This document shows, piece after piece, positions 48,801 through 55,799 of a stretch of 64,000 nucleotides of DNA; position 1 is the first letter of the stretch, and the number at the start of each line of letters is the position of its first letter. The position numbers were made by a program, and so were the translations under genes. The notes beneath the pieces are model-generated. The model searched no databases and was not told the origin of the DNA. It worked only from the letters and a program-made list of their open reading frames with translations. The DNA comes from Solirubrobacter pauli. GTDB lineage: Bacteria > Actinomycetota > Thermoleophilia > Solirubrobacterales > Solirubrobacteraceae. The DNA lies in NCBI RefSeq assembly GCF_003633755.1, contig NZ_RBIL01000001.1, forward strand, positions 1,783,426 through 1,847,425. Direction: 5' to 3'.

Positions 48801-50117
48801 CATCGGGACGCGGAGGATCTGCTGCTCGGTCGTCAGGTCCAGGCGCGCATCGCTGGTGGGCGTGCTGTCGATGAACTTGAAGCGGCTGAGCTGGTGGTAG
48901 CCGACGTACGGGTCCCACGCGTCCTTGGTCGGCGCGGCGTCCGGCGGCCGGGTGTTCGGCGTCGTCTGCGTGACGATCTGGCCGTTGGACAGCTTGACGT
49001 CCGTGACCGTCTGCGGCGAGTAGAAGAGGTAGACCCACTTGTTGGTCGCGAAGTCCGCGTCGACGGCCGGCCCGTAGAGGCCGTCCTCGCCCGCGGAGTA
49101 GATCCGCTGGGTCGACGGCAGGCGCGGGTTCTGGAAGTCGGCGATGACCGTGGTCTTGCCGGTCTTCGGGTCGTGCATGCGCAGCGTGCCGAGGCGGTCC
49201 GTCTGAAGGACGCGGCCGTCCGGGAGCTGGTCGAAGCCGATCGGCTCCTGCAGGTTCGGCGGCGAGCCGATCTTCGTCTGCTGGTAGTTCTTCAGCACGG
49301 TGGCGCCGCAGTCGCTGTAGGCCGGGTCGCTGTTGCCCGTCGCCCACTTGATCGCGCCCTTGAGGTGCGTCGTGAGGGTCGCGTCGAACGCGGCGGCGGT
49401 GTTGCCGAGCGCGGTGTAGAACGAGCGGCCGCCCTGGAAGTCCTTGCAGAAGGAGATCGGGTGGTCGGCACCCATCGTGCCGCCGGCGATGCCGTCCAGC
49501 GTCTGACCCTGGGGCTGCGGGCCGAACGGGTCCTCCACGACCGAGGCCAAGACGTGCGAGTTGCCGCGGATCTTGAGCTTGGCGTCGGTGGTGTTGAAGT
49601 TGTACCAGTGGTCGTCGCGGTCGATGACGAGCGGGAGGTCCTTGCTCGCATCATGCACGCGGTCGAAGACCTTGACCGAGCCCGTCTGCTGCGGGGTGCG
49701 GCTGGTCGACCGGGTGCCGAGGACGTCCGTCATGAACTGCCATGACGCGTCGGTCTCCACGGCGGATCCGATGCCGACGTAGCCGCCGCCCTTCTTGAAG
49801 TACGCCTCGAAGTTGGCCTTCTGCGCGTCGGTCAGCGGGCTCGTCAGGCCGGTGTTCAGGAAGACCACTGCACGGTAGGTCTCCAGGTTCTCCGGCGTGA
49901 ACTGCTCGCCCACCGCGGCCGGCGCGGGCGCGGTGACGGTGAAGGTGTCACCGCTCGCGGCGTTGTTGATCGCGGCCAGGCCGGCGGTCGTCACCGCGTC
50001 GGTGGTGCTCGTGACCACGAGCACCTTCGGCGCTGCGGCCGCGGGCGCGGCTTGCGCCACCTCCGGCAGCGCCAAGGCAAGCCCCAGCAGCGCCAGGCTT
50101 GCGCATTTCCCTCTCAT
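45816..50117 (-). CDS. Secreted ThuA/PQQ-dehydrogenase/PKD protein
   Basis: A 1433-residue exported protein; ATG 50117 has GAGGGGGA upstream and opens the signal peptide MRGKCASLALLGLALALPEV. Order: ThuA fold 28-270; PQQ-dependent glucose/sorbosone dehydrogenase propeller about 276-972, interrupted at about 486-596 by an inserted beta module (TGGTFTLTFDGQTTAPIAYN and DAALEALPNI); PKD 974-1052; an Ig-like linker 1059-1150 with VLGHDSHGHELQ; CBM6-like 1160-1306; C-terminal domain 1317-1433 ending SYSKTVTFTLSTTNP, also found in the giant protein at 2.2 kb. Unlike the giant it lacks a cupredoxin and the tandem lectin modules. Probable extracellular sugar oxidation; surface attachment not evident. 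Confidence 0.9.
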   Translation of the reverse strand: MRGKCASLALLGLALALPEVAQAAPAAAAPKVLVVTSTTDAVTTAGLAAINNAASGDTFTVTAPAPAAVGEQFTPENLETYRAVVFLNTGLTSPLTDAQKANFEAYFKKGGGYVGIGSAVETDASWQFMTDVLGTRSTSRTPQQTGSVKVFDRVHDASKDLPLVIDRDDHWYNFNTTDAKLKIRGNSHVLASVVEDPFGPQPQGQTLDGIAGGTMGADHPISFCKDFQGGRSFYTALGNTAAAFDATLTTHLKGAIKWATGNSDPAYSDCGATVLKNYQQTKIGSPPNLQEPIGFDQLPDGRVLQTDRLGTLRMHDPKTGKTTVIADFQNPRLPSTQRIYSAGEDGLYGPAVDADFATNKWVYLFYSPQTVTDVKLSNGQIVTQTTPNTRPPDAAPTKDAWDPYVGYHQLSRFKFIDSTPTSDARLDLTTEQQILRVPMNRQECCHVSGDIDFDKHGNLWLVTGDDTPAGGINAGGFGPFNSQKTDEQQTVRVNNATGGTFTLTFDGQTTAPIAYNANGPAIDAALEALPNIEADEIQVSPLPSQTNPNTVNTTTINVFFRRGKSQTNQPLIASNSGGLTGDNPTVATAVAPAPGGQVYTGGLAEGGMYQRLTGDSRRSALNTNDLRGKILRINVKDNIAAADANKADFTGSGTGAYTIPAGNLYPLVAGAPQDKTRAEVYAMGFRNPFRIQVDENDVAYISDYSPDSNVQSRGRGPAGTGRFEIVRKPANYGWPTCYKRDLAYYEWNFHEFQPNTTTVGTPLHTPPKLHECNGPTQRNDSLWNIEGGPSVEPGLRDVPPVTDPTIWYSYRDNNTGAPLGTPCQAYSDPTPGPIAPGSTTECPRLFPELYTGGVGPHGMTKYKYDPANPNPKKFPPYYNDAVVFGEWQMDTLREMRLDEQGRIVKINGFLDCGSRSNNTNGTFQFECDNPMDMQFGADGAFYLLTYGNGFNVISPDAGMYKWEYNKGNKSPKAVITTDKTDGGTPLTVNFSSAGSMDPDPLDSIKYEWDFGDGSPLSTEPNPTHTYTKRGRFTAVLTVTDSTGERVSTSTLITSGNTAPTITIEAPLDGGTFSFGDTLEFKVTVTDPDEPNIDCSRVNVKYVLGHDSHGHELQSVSGCRGFLQTGADEASHGGNVFGVISAEYVDQGAAGDVPALKTTTQVQVRQKRQEVENVTTQSGTNTATNTDNGVAGTHRGSLANNDWIRLNGPFNLHQIESLTVRYTDAAAGRTVGSPLAAIEVRTGSQTGPIVTTLNLTSTGSTTAWNSLDFPISLAGKNELFLVFRQVDGGATGANLFNLNWVHFNGNGITVTKTETPGTAGGSVPATLSLSLGAPATFGAFVPGKADTYTAGTTADVISTAGDATLSVNDPGRLTNGAFSLAQPLQVSFSKSSWNAPVSNDRVNVTFKQSIGANEPLRTGSYSKTVTFTLSTTNP

Positions 50118-50175
50118 CCTCTCCCCCTCGTTGCTGATCCGGGCCATCCGGCCCAGATTTGTTGCGTGAGAGGCG

Positions 50176-50205
50176 AAACTACCTGGGATGAGAATTGTCT
50201 GTCAA
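50176..50205 (-). promoter_or_regulatory. Promoter of the second ThuA protein gene
   Basis: Minus strand TTGACA (50205-50200), 18 bases, TAGTTT (50181-50176). The leader to ATG 50117 would be about 50 bases. The -35 lies inside the TGTCA/TGACA palindrome, a possible operator. Confidence 0.55.
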
Positions 50206-50410
50206 CCTGACAACCAGATTGTGAGTCGTCCGGGTTAGTGCGGTGAGCGCACGAAGGCGTGCCGGGTCGCGAGCGAAAGAGGCGGCAGGTGCGACAGCCG
50301 TCTTTGCGCCCGGACCCGGCGGTACGCGCCCCGTGTGCGCTGGCGAAGCGCGGCACGCGCCCCCGCACGTATACCCGAACCGCCAAGTGACGCGTGTCAC
50401 CGCGTGAACC

Positions 50411-50438
50411 TTGACAGTCATCGTCTCCTCAGTATTTG
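50411..50438 (+). promoter_or_regulatory. Promoter of the exported DNRLRE-like gene
   Basis: TTGACA (50411-50416), 16 bases, TATTTG (50433-50438). The leader to ATG 50506 would be about 60 bases. Confidence 0.5.
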
Positions 50439-50505
50439 ATCCTCGCGTCGGTGCTTGCCGGGGTGGCTCCCCGGCCCAGGCCCCCAACTCAAAGGCAGGT
50501 GCGAG

Positions 50506-51117
50506 ATGTACGCGAACGCGACTCACGAGGTCGTGCGTTGGCTGTCGTCCAGATGGAGCGTCATCGCCGCGTGCGCGGTGCTGTGCGTGGTCCCGGCGAG
50601 CGCGAGTGCGACGGAGGTCCCGTTCGAGGTGACCGAGTCCTGCGTGATGATCAACTACCCGCCCGAGCCCTGCGACGGCGAGACCGACCCGATCGTCGGA
50701 ATGGACGACCAGGGGTACCGGTGGCACTCGCTCCTGAAGTTCGACGTCAGCTCGATCCCCTCGACCGCCGACGTGAACGAGGCGACGCTCCGCCTCTACC
50801 AATCCGATGAGTCAGGCGGCTATCCCACGGCGGTGGACGCATCGGCGGTGGCCAGCGACTGGTCATCTTCCGGCATCTACGAGTTCCACTGGTGGACCTG
50901 GACCACGCCCGGCGGCGACTTCACGGCCCCGAGCGAGGAGGCCGTGCCGAACGGCGTCGGGCAGTGGACCGAGATCGACGTCACGGACCTCGTCGCCGGG
51001 TGGGTCGGCGGACCCGCGGACAACTACGGCGTCGGGCTGACGATGCCCGGGGCGACGGTGTACGAGCCGTACGTCGTCGAGTTCTCGGACGCCGAGCTCG
51101 TCGTCGACTACGACTGA
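50506..51117 (+). CDS. Exported protein with a DNRLRE-like beta domain
   Basis: 203 residues. After a signal sequence (WSVIAACAVLCVVPASASA) the rest is one beta domain: SLLKFDVSSIPSTADVNEAT, LRLYQSDE, WTEIDVTDLVAGWV and ADNYGVGLTMP are the blocks of the DNRLRE/CBM96-type domain seen in secreted actinobacterial proteins. It may bind carbohydrate or act as a structural surface module. A longer start at TTG 50455 is unlikely. Diverges from the ThuA protein gene. Confidence 0.8.
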   Translation: MYANATHEVVRWLSSRWSVIAACAVLCVVPASASATEVPFEVTESCVMINYPPEPCDGETDPIVGMDDQGYRWHSLLKFDVSSIPSTADVNEATLRLYQSDESGGYPTAVDASAVASDWSSSGIYEFHWWTWTTPGGDFTAPSEEAVPNGVGQWTEIDVTDLVAGWVGGPADNYGVGLTMPGATVYEPYVVEFSDAELVVDYD

Positions 51118-51124
51118 CCGGGTC

Positions 51125-51150
51125 GGGGGTCTCGCCTCGGCGAGACCCCC
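51125..51150. terminator. Bidirectional terminator
   Basis: Perfect 12-bp arms (51125-51136 and 51139-51150) with a two-base loop, between convergent stops at 51117 and 51159. Confidence 0.7.
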
Positions 51151-51158
51151 GCTCGGCG

Positions 51159-51626
51159 CTACCAGCTCTGCTCGCCGACGATCTGCCGCGTCGCGACGTT
51201 CAGCCGGTTCCAGACGTTGATCTGCGCGATGTCGAGCGCCAGCGCGGCGCGCTGCGCCTCGTCGAGATGCTGCGAGACCTCCTCCCAGAGCTCGTCCGGG
51301 ACCGCGTCCGTCTGGTCGGCGAGCCGCGTCAGGGCCTCGGTGAGCGCGAGCGCCGCGCGCTCGGCCGGCGTGAAGTAGGGCGTATCGCGCCAGGCGCCGA
51401 TCGCGAACACGCGCTCCTCGCTCTCGCCCGCCTTGCGCAGCGCCTTCGCGTGCATGTCCACGCATACGCTGCAGCCGTTGATCTGGCTCGCCCGCAGGTG
51501 CACGAACTCGCGGTTGATGGGCAGCTTCACGCGGCTGATCGACTGGCTGAGCGTCTGCAGCGCGTCCATCGCGCCCTCGACGGTGAACACGGGCTGCGGT
51601 TGGCGGGCGGTGAGGGTGGTCGGCAT
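51159..51626 (-). CDS. AhpD-like carboxymuconolactone-decarboxylase-family protein
   Basis: A 155-residue peroxidase-like protein. It has the redox CxxC of the family in NGCSVCVDMHAKALRKAGE and the conserved REFVHLRASQING lead. It likely reduces hydroperoxides using the two cysteines, as AhpD does. It diverges from a SigJ/ECF41-like sigma factor, and a matching promoter lies between, which is the known ECF41 arrangement. ATG 51626 has GGAG (from CTCC on the other strand) upstream. Confidence 0.88.
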   Translation of the reverse strand: MPTTLTARQPQPVFTVEGAMDALQTLSQSISRVKLPINREFVHLRASQINGCSVCVDMHAKALRKAGESEERVFAIGAWRDTPYFTPAERAALALTEALTRLADQTDAVPDELWEEVSQHLDEAQRAALALDIAQINVWNRLNVATRQIVGEQSW

Positions 51627-51637
51627 CGTGAGCTCCT

Positions 51638-51664
51638 TGTCACGTCGCGTCGGTTGGGACGGTC
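51638..51664 (+). promoter_or_regulatory. ECF41-like promoter for the sigma factor
   Basis: TGTCACG (51638-51644), 16 bases, GGTC (51661-51664). ECF41 promoters are known to carry a TGTCACA -35 and CGTC -10; here the -10 is GGTC. Confidence 0.55.
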
Positions 51665-51672
51665 AATGCCCT

Positions 51673-51699
51673 GACCAACCGATTCGCGAGGATGTGACA
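51673..51699 (-). promoter_or_regulatory. ECF41-like promoter for the AhpD-like gene
   Basis: Minus strand TGTCACA (51699-51693), 16 bases, GGTC (51676-51673). It faces the sigma-factor promoter head-on; the two -10 elements are only eight bases apart. Confidence 0.55.
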
Positions 51700-51705
51700 A
51701 GCGAG

Positions 51706-52563
51706 ATGGACGACCTCGAGGTCTTCGAGCAGCACCGGCCGCACCTGCACGCCGTGGCCCTGCGGATCCTCGGCTCGGCCGCGGAGGCCGACGACGCGCT
51801 GCAGGAGGCGTGGATCCGCGCGAGCCGCGCCGGTCTCGACGGCGTGGAGAACCCCGGCGGGTGGCTCACCACGATCGTCTCGCGCGTGTGCCTGACGCTG
51901 CTGGACAGCCAGTCGCGCCGGCGCGAGGACGACGGCCACCTGCCGGACATGGTCGTCGCGCGCGTCGACGAGCACGCACCCGACCCCGAGCGCGAGGCGT
52001 TGCTGGCCGACGCGGTCGGCAGCGCGCTGACGGTCGTCCTCGACACGCTCTCACCGGCCGAGCGCGTCGCGTTCGTGCTGCACGACCTGTTCGGGCTGCC
52101 GTTCGACGACGTCGCCCGCGTGCTCGACCGCTCGCCGGACGCCGTCCGCCAGCTCGCGAGCCGCGCGCGCCGCCGCACCCGCGGCAGCGATCCCGACACC
52201 GCCGGGGCCGACCGCGCGGTCGTCGACGCCTTCCTCGCCGCCGCGCGGGGCGGCTCGTTCGAGGACCTGCTGGCCGTGCTCGACCCGGGCATCACCCTGC
52301 GCGCCGACCTCGGCACCGGCGTCCTGCAGGTGATCCACGGCGCGCGGACGGTCGCCGAGAGCGCCCGCGCGATCGGCCCGACACGGGCGCTGCCGGAGCC
52401 CGTCATCGTCGACGGCCGCGTCGGCGTGCTCGTGCACGCCGGCGGCGCGCCGGAGCGGATCATGCGCTTCACGGTGCGCGAGGGCCGGATCGCGGCGATC
52501 GACGTCATCGCCGAGCCCGCGCGCGTGGCGCGCCTACTCGGCCTGCGGCCGGCGGCCGGGTAG
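51706..52563 (+). CDS. SigJ/ECF41-like sigma factor with SnoaL-type C-terminus
   Basis: A 285-residue sigma factor. Region 2 (HRPHLHAVALRILGSAAEAD, DALQEAWIRASRAG, NPGGWLTTIVSRVCLTLLDS) and region 4 (LSPAERVAFVLHDLFGLPFD, DVARVLDRSPDAVRQLASRA) are followed by a SnoaL-like domain (VVDAFLAAARGGSFEDLLAV onward), as in ECF41 and SigJ proteins, where this tail replaces an anti-sigma factor. The WLPEP linker motif of ECF41 is not seen, so it may be a neighbouring class. ATG 51706 chosen; GTG 51694 also in frame. The end overlaps the MFS gene by 30 bases. Confidence 0.85.
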   Translation: MDDLEVFEQHRPHLHAVALRILGSAAEADDALQEAWIRASRAGLDGVENPGGWLTTIVSRVCLTLLDSQSRRREDDGHLPDMVVARVDEHAPDPEREALLADAVGSALTVVLDTLSPAERVAFVLHDLFGLPFDDVARVLDRSPDAVRQLASRARRRTRGSDPDTAGADRAVVDAFLAAARGGSFEDLLAVLDPGITLRADLGTGVLQVIHGARTVAESARAIGPTRALPEPVIVDGRVGVLVHAGGAPERIMRFTVREGRIAAIDVIAEPARVARLLGLRPAAG

Positions 52564-53928
52564 GAGCAGGGCGGGGACGAGGGCGGCGCCGGCGAGGCCG
52601 ACCGTCCACCAGAACGTGGTGCCGAACGCGTCCGTCGCGGACGTGGAGTCGGCGAGCGCGTGCTGGAGGATGACCGCGAGCACGGCGGTGCCGAGCGAGC
52701 CGCCGATCTGCTGGATGATCCGCATCGACGCGGTCGCGCCGGGGATCGCGGCGCGCGGCACGTCGGCGTAGAAGGAGGACATCACCGGCACGATCGCCAG
52801 GCCGAGGCCGACGCCGCGGACGAACAGCGCCGCGCCGAGCAGCACCTCGCTCGTCCCCGTGGTGACCAGCGCGTAGGGCAGCGTCGAGAGCGTGCCGAGC
52901 GCGAGCCCCGTCAGGACGAGCCCGCGGGGCGCGACGCGGTCGCTCAGGCGCCCGGCGACGACCAGCGCGATCATCGTGCCGGCGCCCTGCGGCGCGAGCA
53001 GCAGGCCCGCCTCCAGCGCGCTGCGGTCGCGGGCGATCTGCTCGAACAGCGGCAGCAGGAACATCGCACCGAACAGCGAGCCGCCGAGCGCGAACATCAG
53101 GCCACTCGCGGCGGCGAACGAGCGGACGCGCAGCAGCCGGACGTCGATGATCGGCTCCGCGCGGGTGCGCAGCGCGTGGACGACGAACACCGCGAGCAAC
53201 GTCAGCCCGAGGCCGAGCGGGATCAGCACCTGCGCCGCGCCGAAGCCGCCGGCGTCCCCCGCCCGCGAAAGGCCGAAGACGATCCCGGCCAAGGCGGGCG
53301 ACAGCAACGCCAGCCCCGCGAAGTCGAGGCGGGTCGCGCGGCGGTCCTCGGCGCGGTCGTGTGGCATCCAGCGCCAGGCGAGGAAGAGCGCGGCGAGGCA
53401 GACCGGGACGTTGACGAAGAAGATCCAGCGCCAGCTCGCGCCGTCGACGATCAGCCCGCCGATCACCGGGCCGAGGATCGGGCCGAGCTGCGCCGGGATC
53501 GCGACGATGCCCATCGCGCGGCCGATCCGCTTGGGACCGGCGGCCTGCGCGAGGATCGACTGCATCAGCGGCACGAGCATCCCGCCGCCCAGGCCCTGCA
53601 CGACGCGGAACACGATCAAGCTCTCCGCCGACCACGCCAGGCCGCACAGCACCGAGCCGCCGAGGAACCCGGTGAGCGAGAACAGCCACATGGTGCGCCC
53701 GCCGAAGCGGCCGACCGCCCAGCCCGTGAGCGGGATCGCGACCGTCAGCGCGAGCAGGTAGCCGGTCGAGACCCACTGGATGGTCGAGATCGTGGTGTCG
53801 AGCTCCGCGCCGAGCCGGTCGATCGCGACGGCGACGATGGTCGTGTCGAGGATCGCGGCGATCGCGCCGAGCAGGAGGACCCCGGAGAGGCGCAGCAGCT
53901 CCGGGGTGAGGCGGGTGTCGTCGGTCAT
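52534..53928 (-). CDS. MFS drug:H+ antiporter, DHA2 family
   Basis: A 464-residue major facilitator of the EmrB/QacA 14-helix group. It has the DHA2 motif LDTTIVAVAIDRLGAELDTT near the start, motif A-like GRFGGRTMWLFSL, motif C ILGPVIGGLIVDGASWRWIF and many membrane segments. Divergent TetR gene and shared tandem operators suggest that it pumps a drug sensed by that repressor. 30 bases of its 3' end overlap the sigma gene. Confidence 0.9.
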   Translation of the reverse strand: MTDDTRLTPELLRLSGVLLLGAIAAILDTTIVAVAIDRLGAELDTTISTIQWVSTGYLLALTVAIPLTGWAVGRFGGRTMWLFSLTGFLGGSVLCGLAWSAESLIVFRVVQGLGGGMLVPLMQSILAQAAGPKRIGRAMGIVAIPAQLGPILGPVIGGLIVDGASWRWIFFVNVPVCLAALFLAWRWMPHDRAEDRRATRLDFAGLALLSPALAGIVFGLSRAGDAGGFGAAQVLIPLGLGLTLLAVFVVHALRTRAEPIIDVRLLRVRSFAAASGLMFALGGSLFGAMFLLPLFEQIARDRSALEAGLLLAPQGAGTMIALVVAGRLSDRVAPRGLVLTGLALGTLSTLPYALVTTGTSEVLLGAALFVRGVGLGLAIVPVMSSFYADVPRAAIPGATASMRIIQQIGGSLGTAVLAVILQHALADSTSATDAFGTTFWWTVGLAGAALVPALLLPGRRPQAE

Positions 53929-53930
53929 GG

Positions 53931-53966
53931 CGATACACCGTATCGCACAAACGATACGGTGTATCG
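53931..53966. promoter_or_regulatory. Twin palindromic operators for the MFS/TetR pair
   Basis: Two 15-bp sites, CGATACACCGTATCG (53931-53945) and CGATACGGTGTATCG (53952-53966), six bases apart. Each is itself palindromic (CGATAC-N3-GTATCG), and the second is the exact reverse complement of the first. They fill the 59-bp gap between the starts at 53928 and 53988. Confidence 0.8.
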
Positions 53967-53987
53967 CCCAGTTAGGATCCGGGCGAG

Positions 53988-54548
53988 ATGCCGCCCCAGC
54001 GCCCAGTGCTCACGCGTGACGCGATCGTCGCCAAGGCGGTCGAGGTCGCGGACGCCGAGGGCCTCGACGCGGTCTCGATCCGGCGGCTGGCCGCGGAGCT
54101 GCCCGCGCGGCCGATGAGCCTCTACAACCACATCGGCGACAAGACCGAGCTCGTCGGCCTGATGCTCGACCGGATCGTCGACGAGGGCCTGATCGGCGAC
54201 GCGCTGTCCTCCGACTGGCGCGAGGCGCTGCGTCAGATCGCCCGCGCCGCCCGCGAGTCCGCCGAGCGGCACCCGTGGCTCACGGCCGGCCTCGGCGGCG
54301 CCGGCTCACGGCGCGAGAGCTTCCGGCGCCATCACGAGGAGTCGATGCGCGCGCTGGCCGGGCTCCGCGGCAGCGATGCCGACAAGCATCGCCTGCTCGC
54401 GGCGGTCGACTCCTACACGTTCGGGCACGTCGCGCTGACGTCGGCCCGTCAGACGGTCGCGAACGACGACCTGCCGATCCCGGCGGACACGTTCGACGTC
54501 GGCCTGGAATGGCTGCTGGCGGGCGCGGCCGCGCGCTTCGAGCCCTGA
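53988..54548 (+). CDS. TetR-family regulator
   Basis: A 186-residue TetR regulator. The helix-turn-helix is TRDAIVAKAVEVADAEGLD followed by SIRRLAAELPARPMSLYNHI, of the TetR_C group, and the C-terminal half carries ESAERHPWLTAGLGG as in TetR-like drug sensors. It most likely represses the divergent MFS pump through the twin palindromes in the gap. ATG 53988 is the only good start. Confidence 0.9.
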   Translation: MPPQRPVLTRDAIVAKAVEVADAEGLDAVSIRRLAAELPARPMSLYNHIGDKTELVGLMLDRIVDEGLIGDALSSDWREALRQIARAARESAERHPWLTAGLGGAGSRRESFRRHHEESMRALAGLRGSDADKHRLLAAVDSYTFGHVALTSARQTVANDDLPIPADTFDVGLEWLLAGAAARFEP

Positions 54549-54549
54549 G

Positions 54550-55377
54550 CTACGGGTCCGCGCCCCGGGTGGCCCCGGCCGACGCGACGACGACGCACAG
54601 CACCGCGAGCCACTGGACGCCGCCGAGCGACTCGCCGAGCACGACCAGGCCGATCAGGCACGCCATCGCCGGCTCGAGGCTCATCAGGATCCCGAACACG
54701 CGCGGCGGGAGCCGGCGCAGCGCCTCGAGGTCCAGCGTGTACGGGACTACCGACGACAGCAGCGCGACGCCGAAGCCCGCCGCCAGCACCCACGGCTGCA
54801 GCAGGGCCGTGCCGCTGTCGGCGACCCCGGCGGGCACGGCGATGAGCGCCGCGACGACCATCCCGAGCGCGAGGCCGTTGCCCTCCGTCGTGTGCCGCCC
54901 GAGCGCCGCGCCGACGAGGATGTAGAGGCCCCAGAACGCGCCGGCCGCGAGCGCGAGCAGCACGCCGAGCAGGTCGAGATCACCGTCGCCCTCCATCAGC
55001 AGCACCACGCCGCCGGCGGCCAGCAGCGCCCACACCACGTCCAGCGCGCGCCGTGACCCGCCGACGGCGACGGCGAGCGGCCCGAGGAACTCGATCGTCA
55101 CCGCGATGCCCAGCGGGATCCGCGCCAGCGACAGGTAGAAGCACAGGTTCATCAGCCCGAGGACGACGCCGTAGCTGACGACGGCCGTCCACGCGCGCCG
55201 GTCCAGCGTCAGCGCCGGTCGCCACAGGGCGGTCAGCACCGCCGCGGCGAAGAACAGCCGCAGCGCGACGGTCCCGAAGCTGCCCACCTCGTCGAAGAGC
55301 TGCTTCGCCACCGCCGAGCCCAGCTGGACGCTGACGATGCCGAGCAGCACCAGTGCGGTCGCCGGGATCGTGTCCAA
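54550..55377 (-). CDS. EamA/RhtA-type transporter
   Basis: A 275-residue, ten-helix drug/metabolite transporter with two EamA repeats. It is closest in layout to threonine/homoserine exporter RhtA: IPATALVLLGIVSVQLGSAV at the start, FYLSLARIPLGIAVTIEFLG and GPLAVAV in repeat 1, PYTLDLEALRRLPPRVFGIL and SLEPAMACLIGLVVLGE in repeat 2. Probably exports amino acids or related solutes. Converges on the TetR gene with one base between stops. Confidence 0.9.
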   Translation of the reverse strand: MDTIPATALVLLGIVSVQLGSAVAKQLFDEVGSFGTVALRLFFAAAVLTALWRPALTLDRRAWTAVVSYGVVLGLMNLCFYLSLARIPLGIAVTIEFLGPLAVAVGGSRRALDVVWALLAAGGVVLLMEGDGDLDLLGVLLALAAGAFWGLYILVGAALGRHTTEGNGLALGMVVAALIAVPAGVADSGTALLQPWVLAAGFGVALLSSVVPYTLDLEALRRLPPRVFGILMSLEPAMACLIGLVVLGESLGGVQWLAVLCVVVASAGATRGADP

Positions 55378-55496
55378 GGCACGCCCGGCCCGCGCGGTCA
55401 GGGAAGACCACGTCGGCGTGTGCCGCGATGAGTCCAGTCGTCACTGATCGGGTTCACACCCGCAGTATCCCCGTTTTCGCCCGGCTGCGACCATCC

Positions 55497-55799
55497 ATGC
55501 GTATGAAGCACGTCTCCGAAGCCATCCGGCGCGAGATCGACCAGGCCCGCGGCGGCGACCGCCCCGTGGCCTCCGTCCGCGTGACGGAGAGCGCCCTGCC
55601 GGGCACCGTCGCGGCCGTCAGCCTGTCGCCGGAGCGCGCGGAGTCGCTACGGCTCGACGCCCGCCTGGCCGAGGCCGCCGTCGAGATCCTCGTCCACCCG
55701 GACGACTACGCCGAGCTGCTCGAGGAGCCCGGGCTCGAGCTCGGGGAGGACTCCGGCGTCCGGCGCGTGTTCGGCGTCCCGCTGATCGACGCGCTGTAG
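55497..55799 (+). CDS. Hypothetical protein, 100 residues
   Basis: Not recognised. A small soluble acidic protein, MRMKHVSEAIRREIDQARGG at the start and VRRVFGVPLIDAL at the end. Normal amino-acid balance supports coding. ATG 55497 or 55503 could start it. Its last 94 bases overlap the 3' end of the convergent binding-protein gene, so one of the two ends may be wrong. Confidence 0.55.
   Translation: MRMKHVSEAIRREIDQARGGDRPVASVRVTESALPGTVAAVSLSPERAESLRLDARLAEAAVEILVHPDDYAELLEEPGLELGEDSGVRRVFGVPLIDAL

Larger units (their letters stand above)
50118..50505. other. Gene-free intergenic stretch with divergent promoters
   Basis: 388 bases between two divergent secreted-protein genes. It holds a promoter for each direction (listed separately) and a TGTCA-ACC-TGACA palindrome at 50200-50212 beside the leftward -35 element. 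No coding frame with convincing composition was seen. Confidence 0.6.

Noticed and set aside
45558-49745. Long plus-strand frame (1395 codons) opposite the second ThuA protein gene
   Set aside because: Same reason: low-complexity R/V/D/L composition; the minus strand encodes recognisable ThuA, dehydrogenase and PKD domains.
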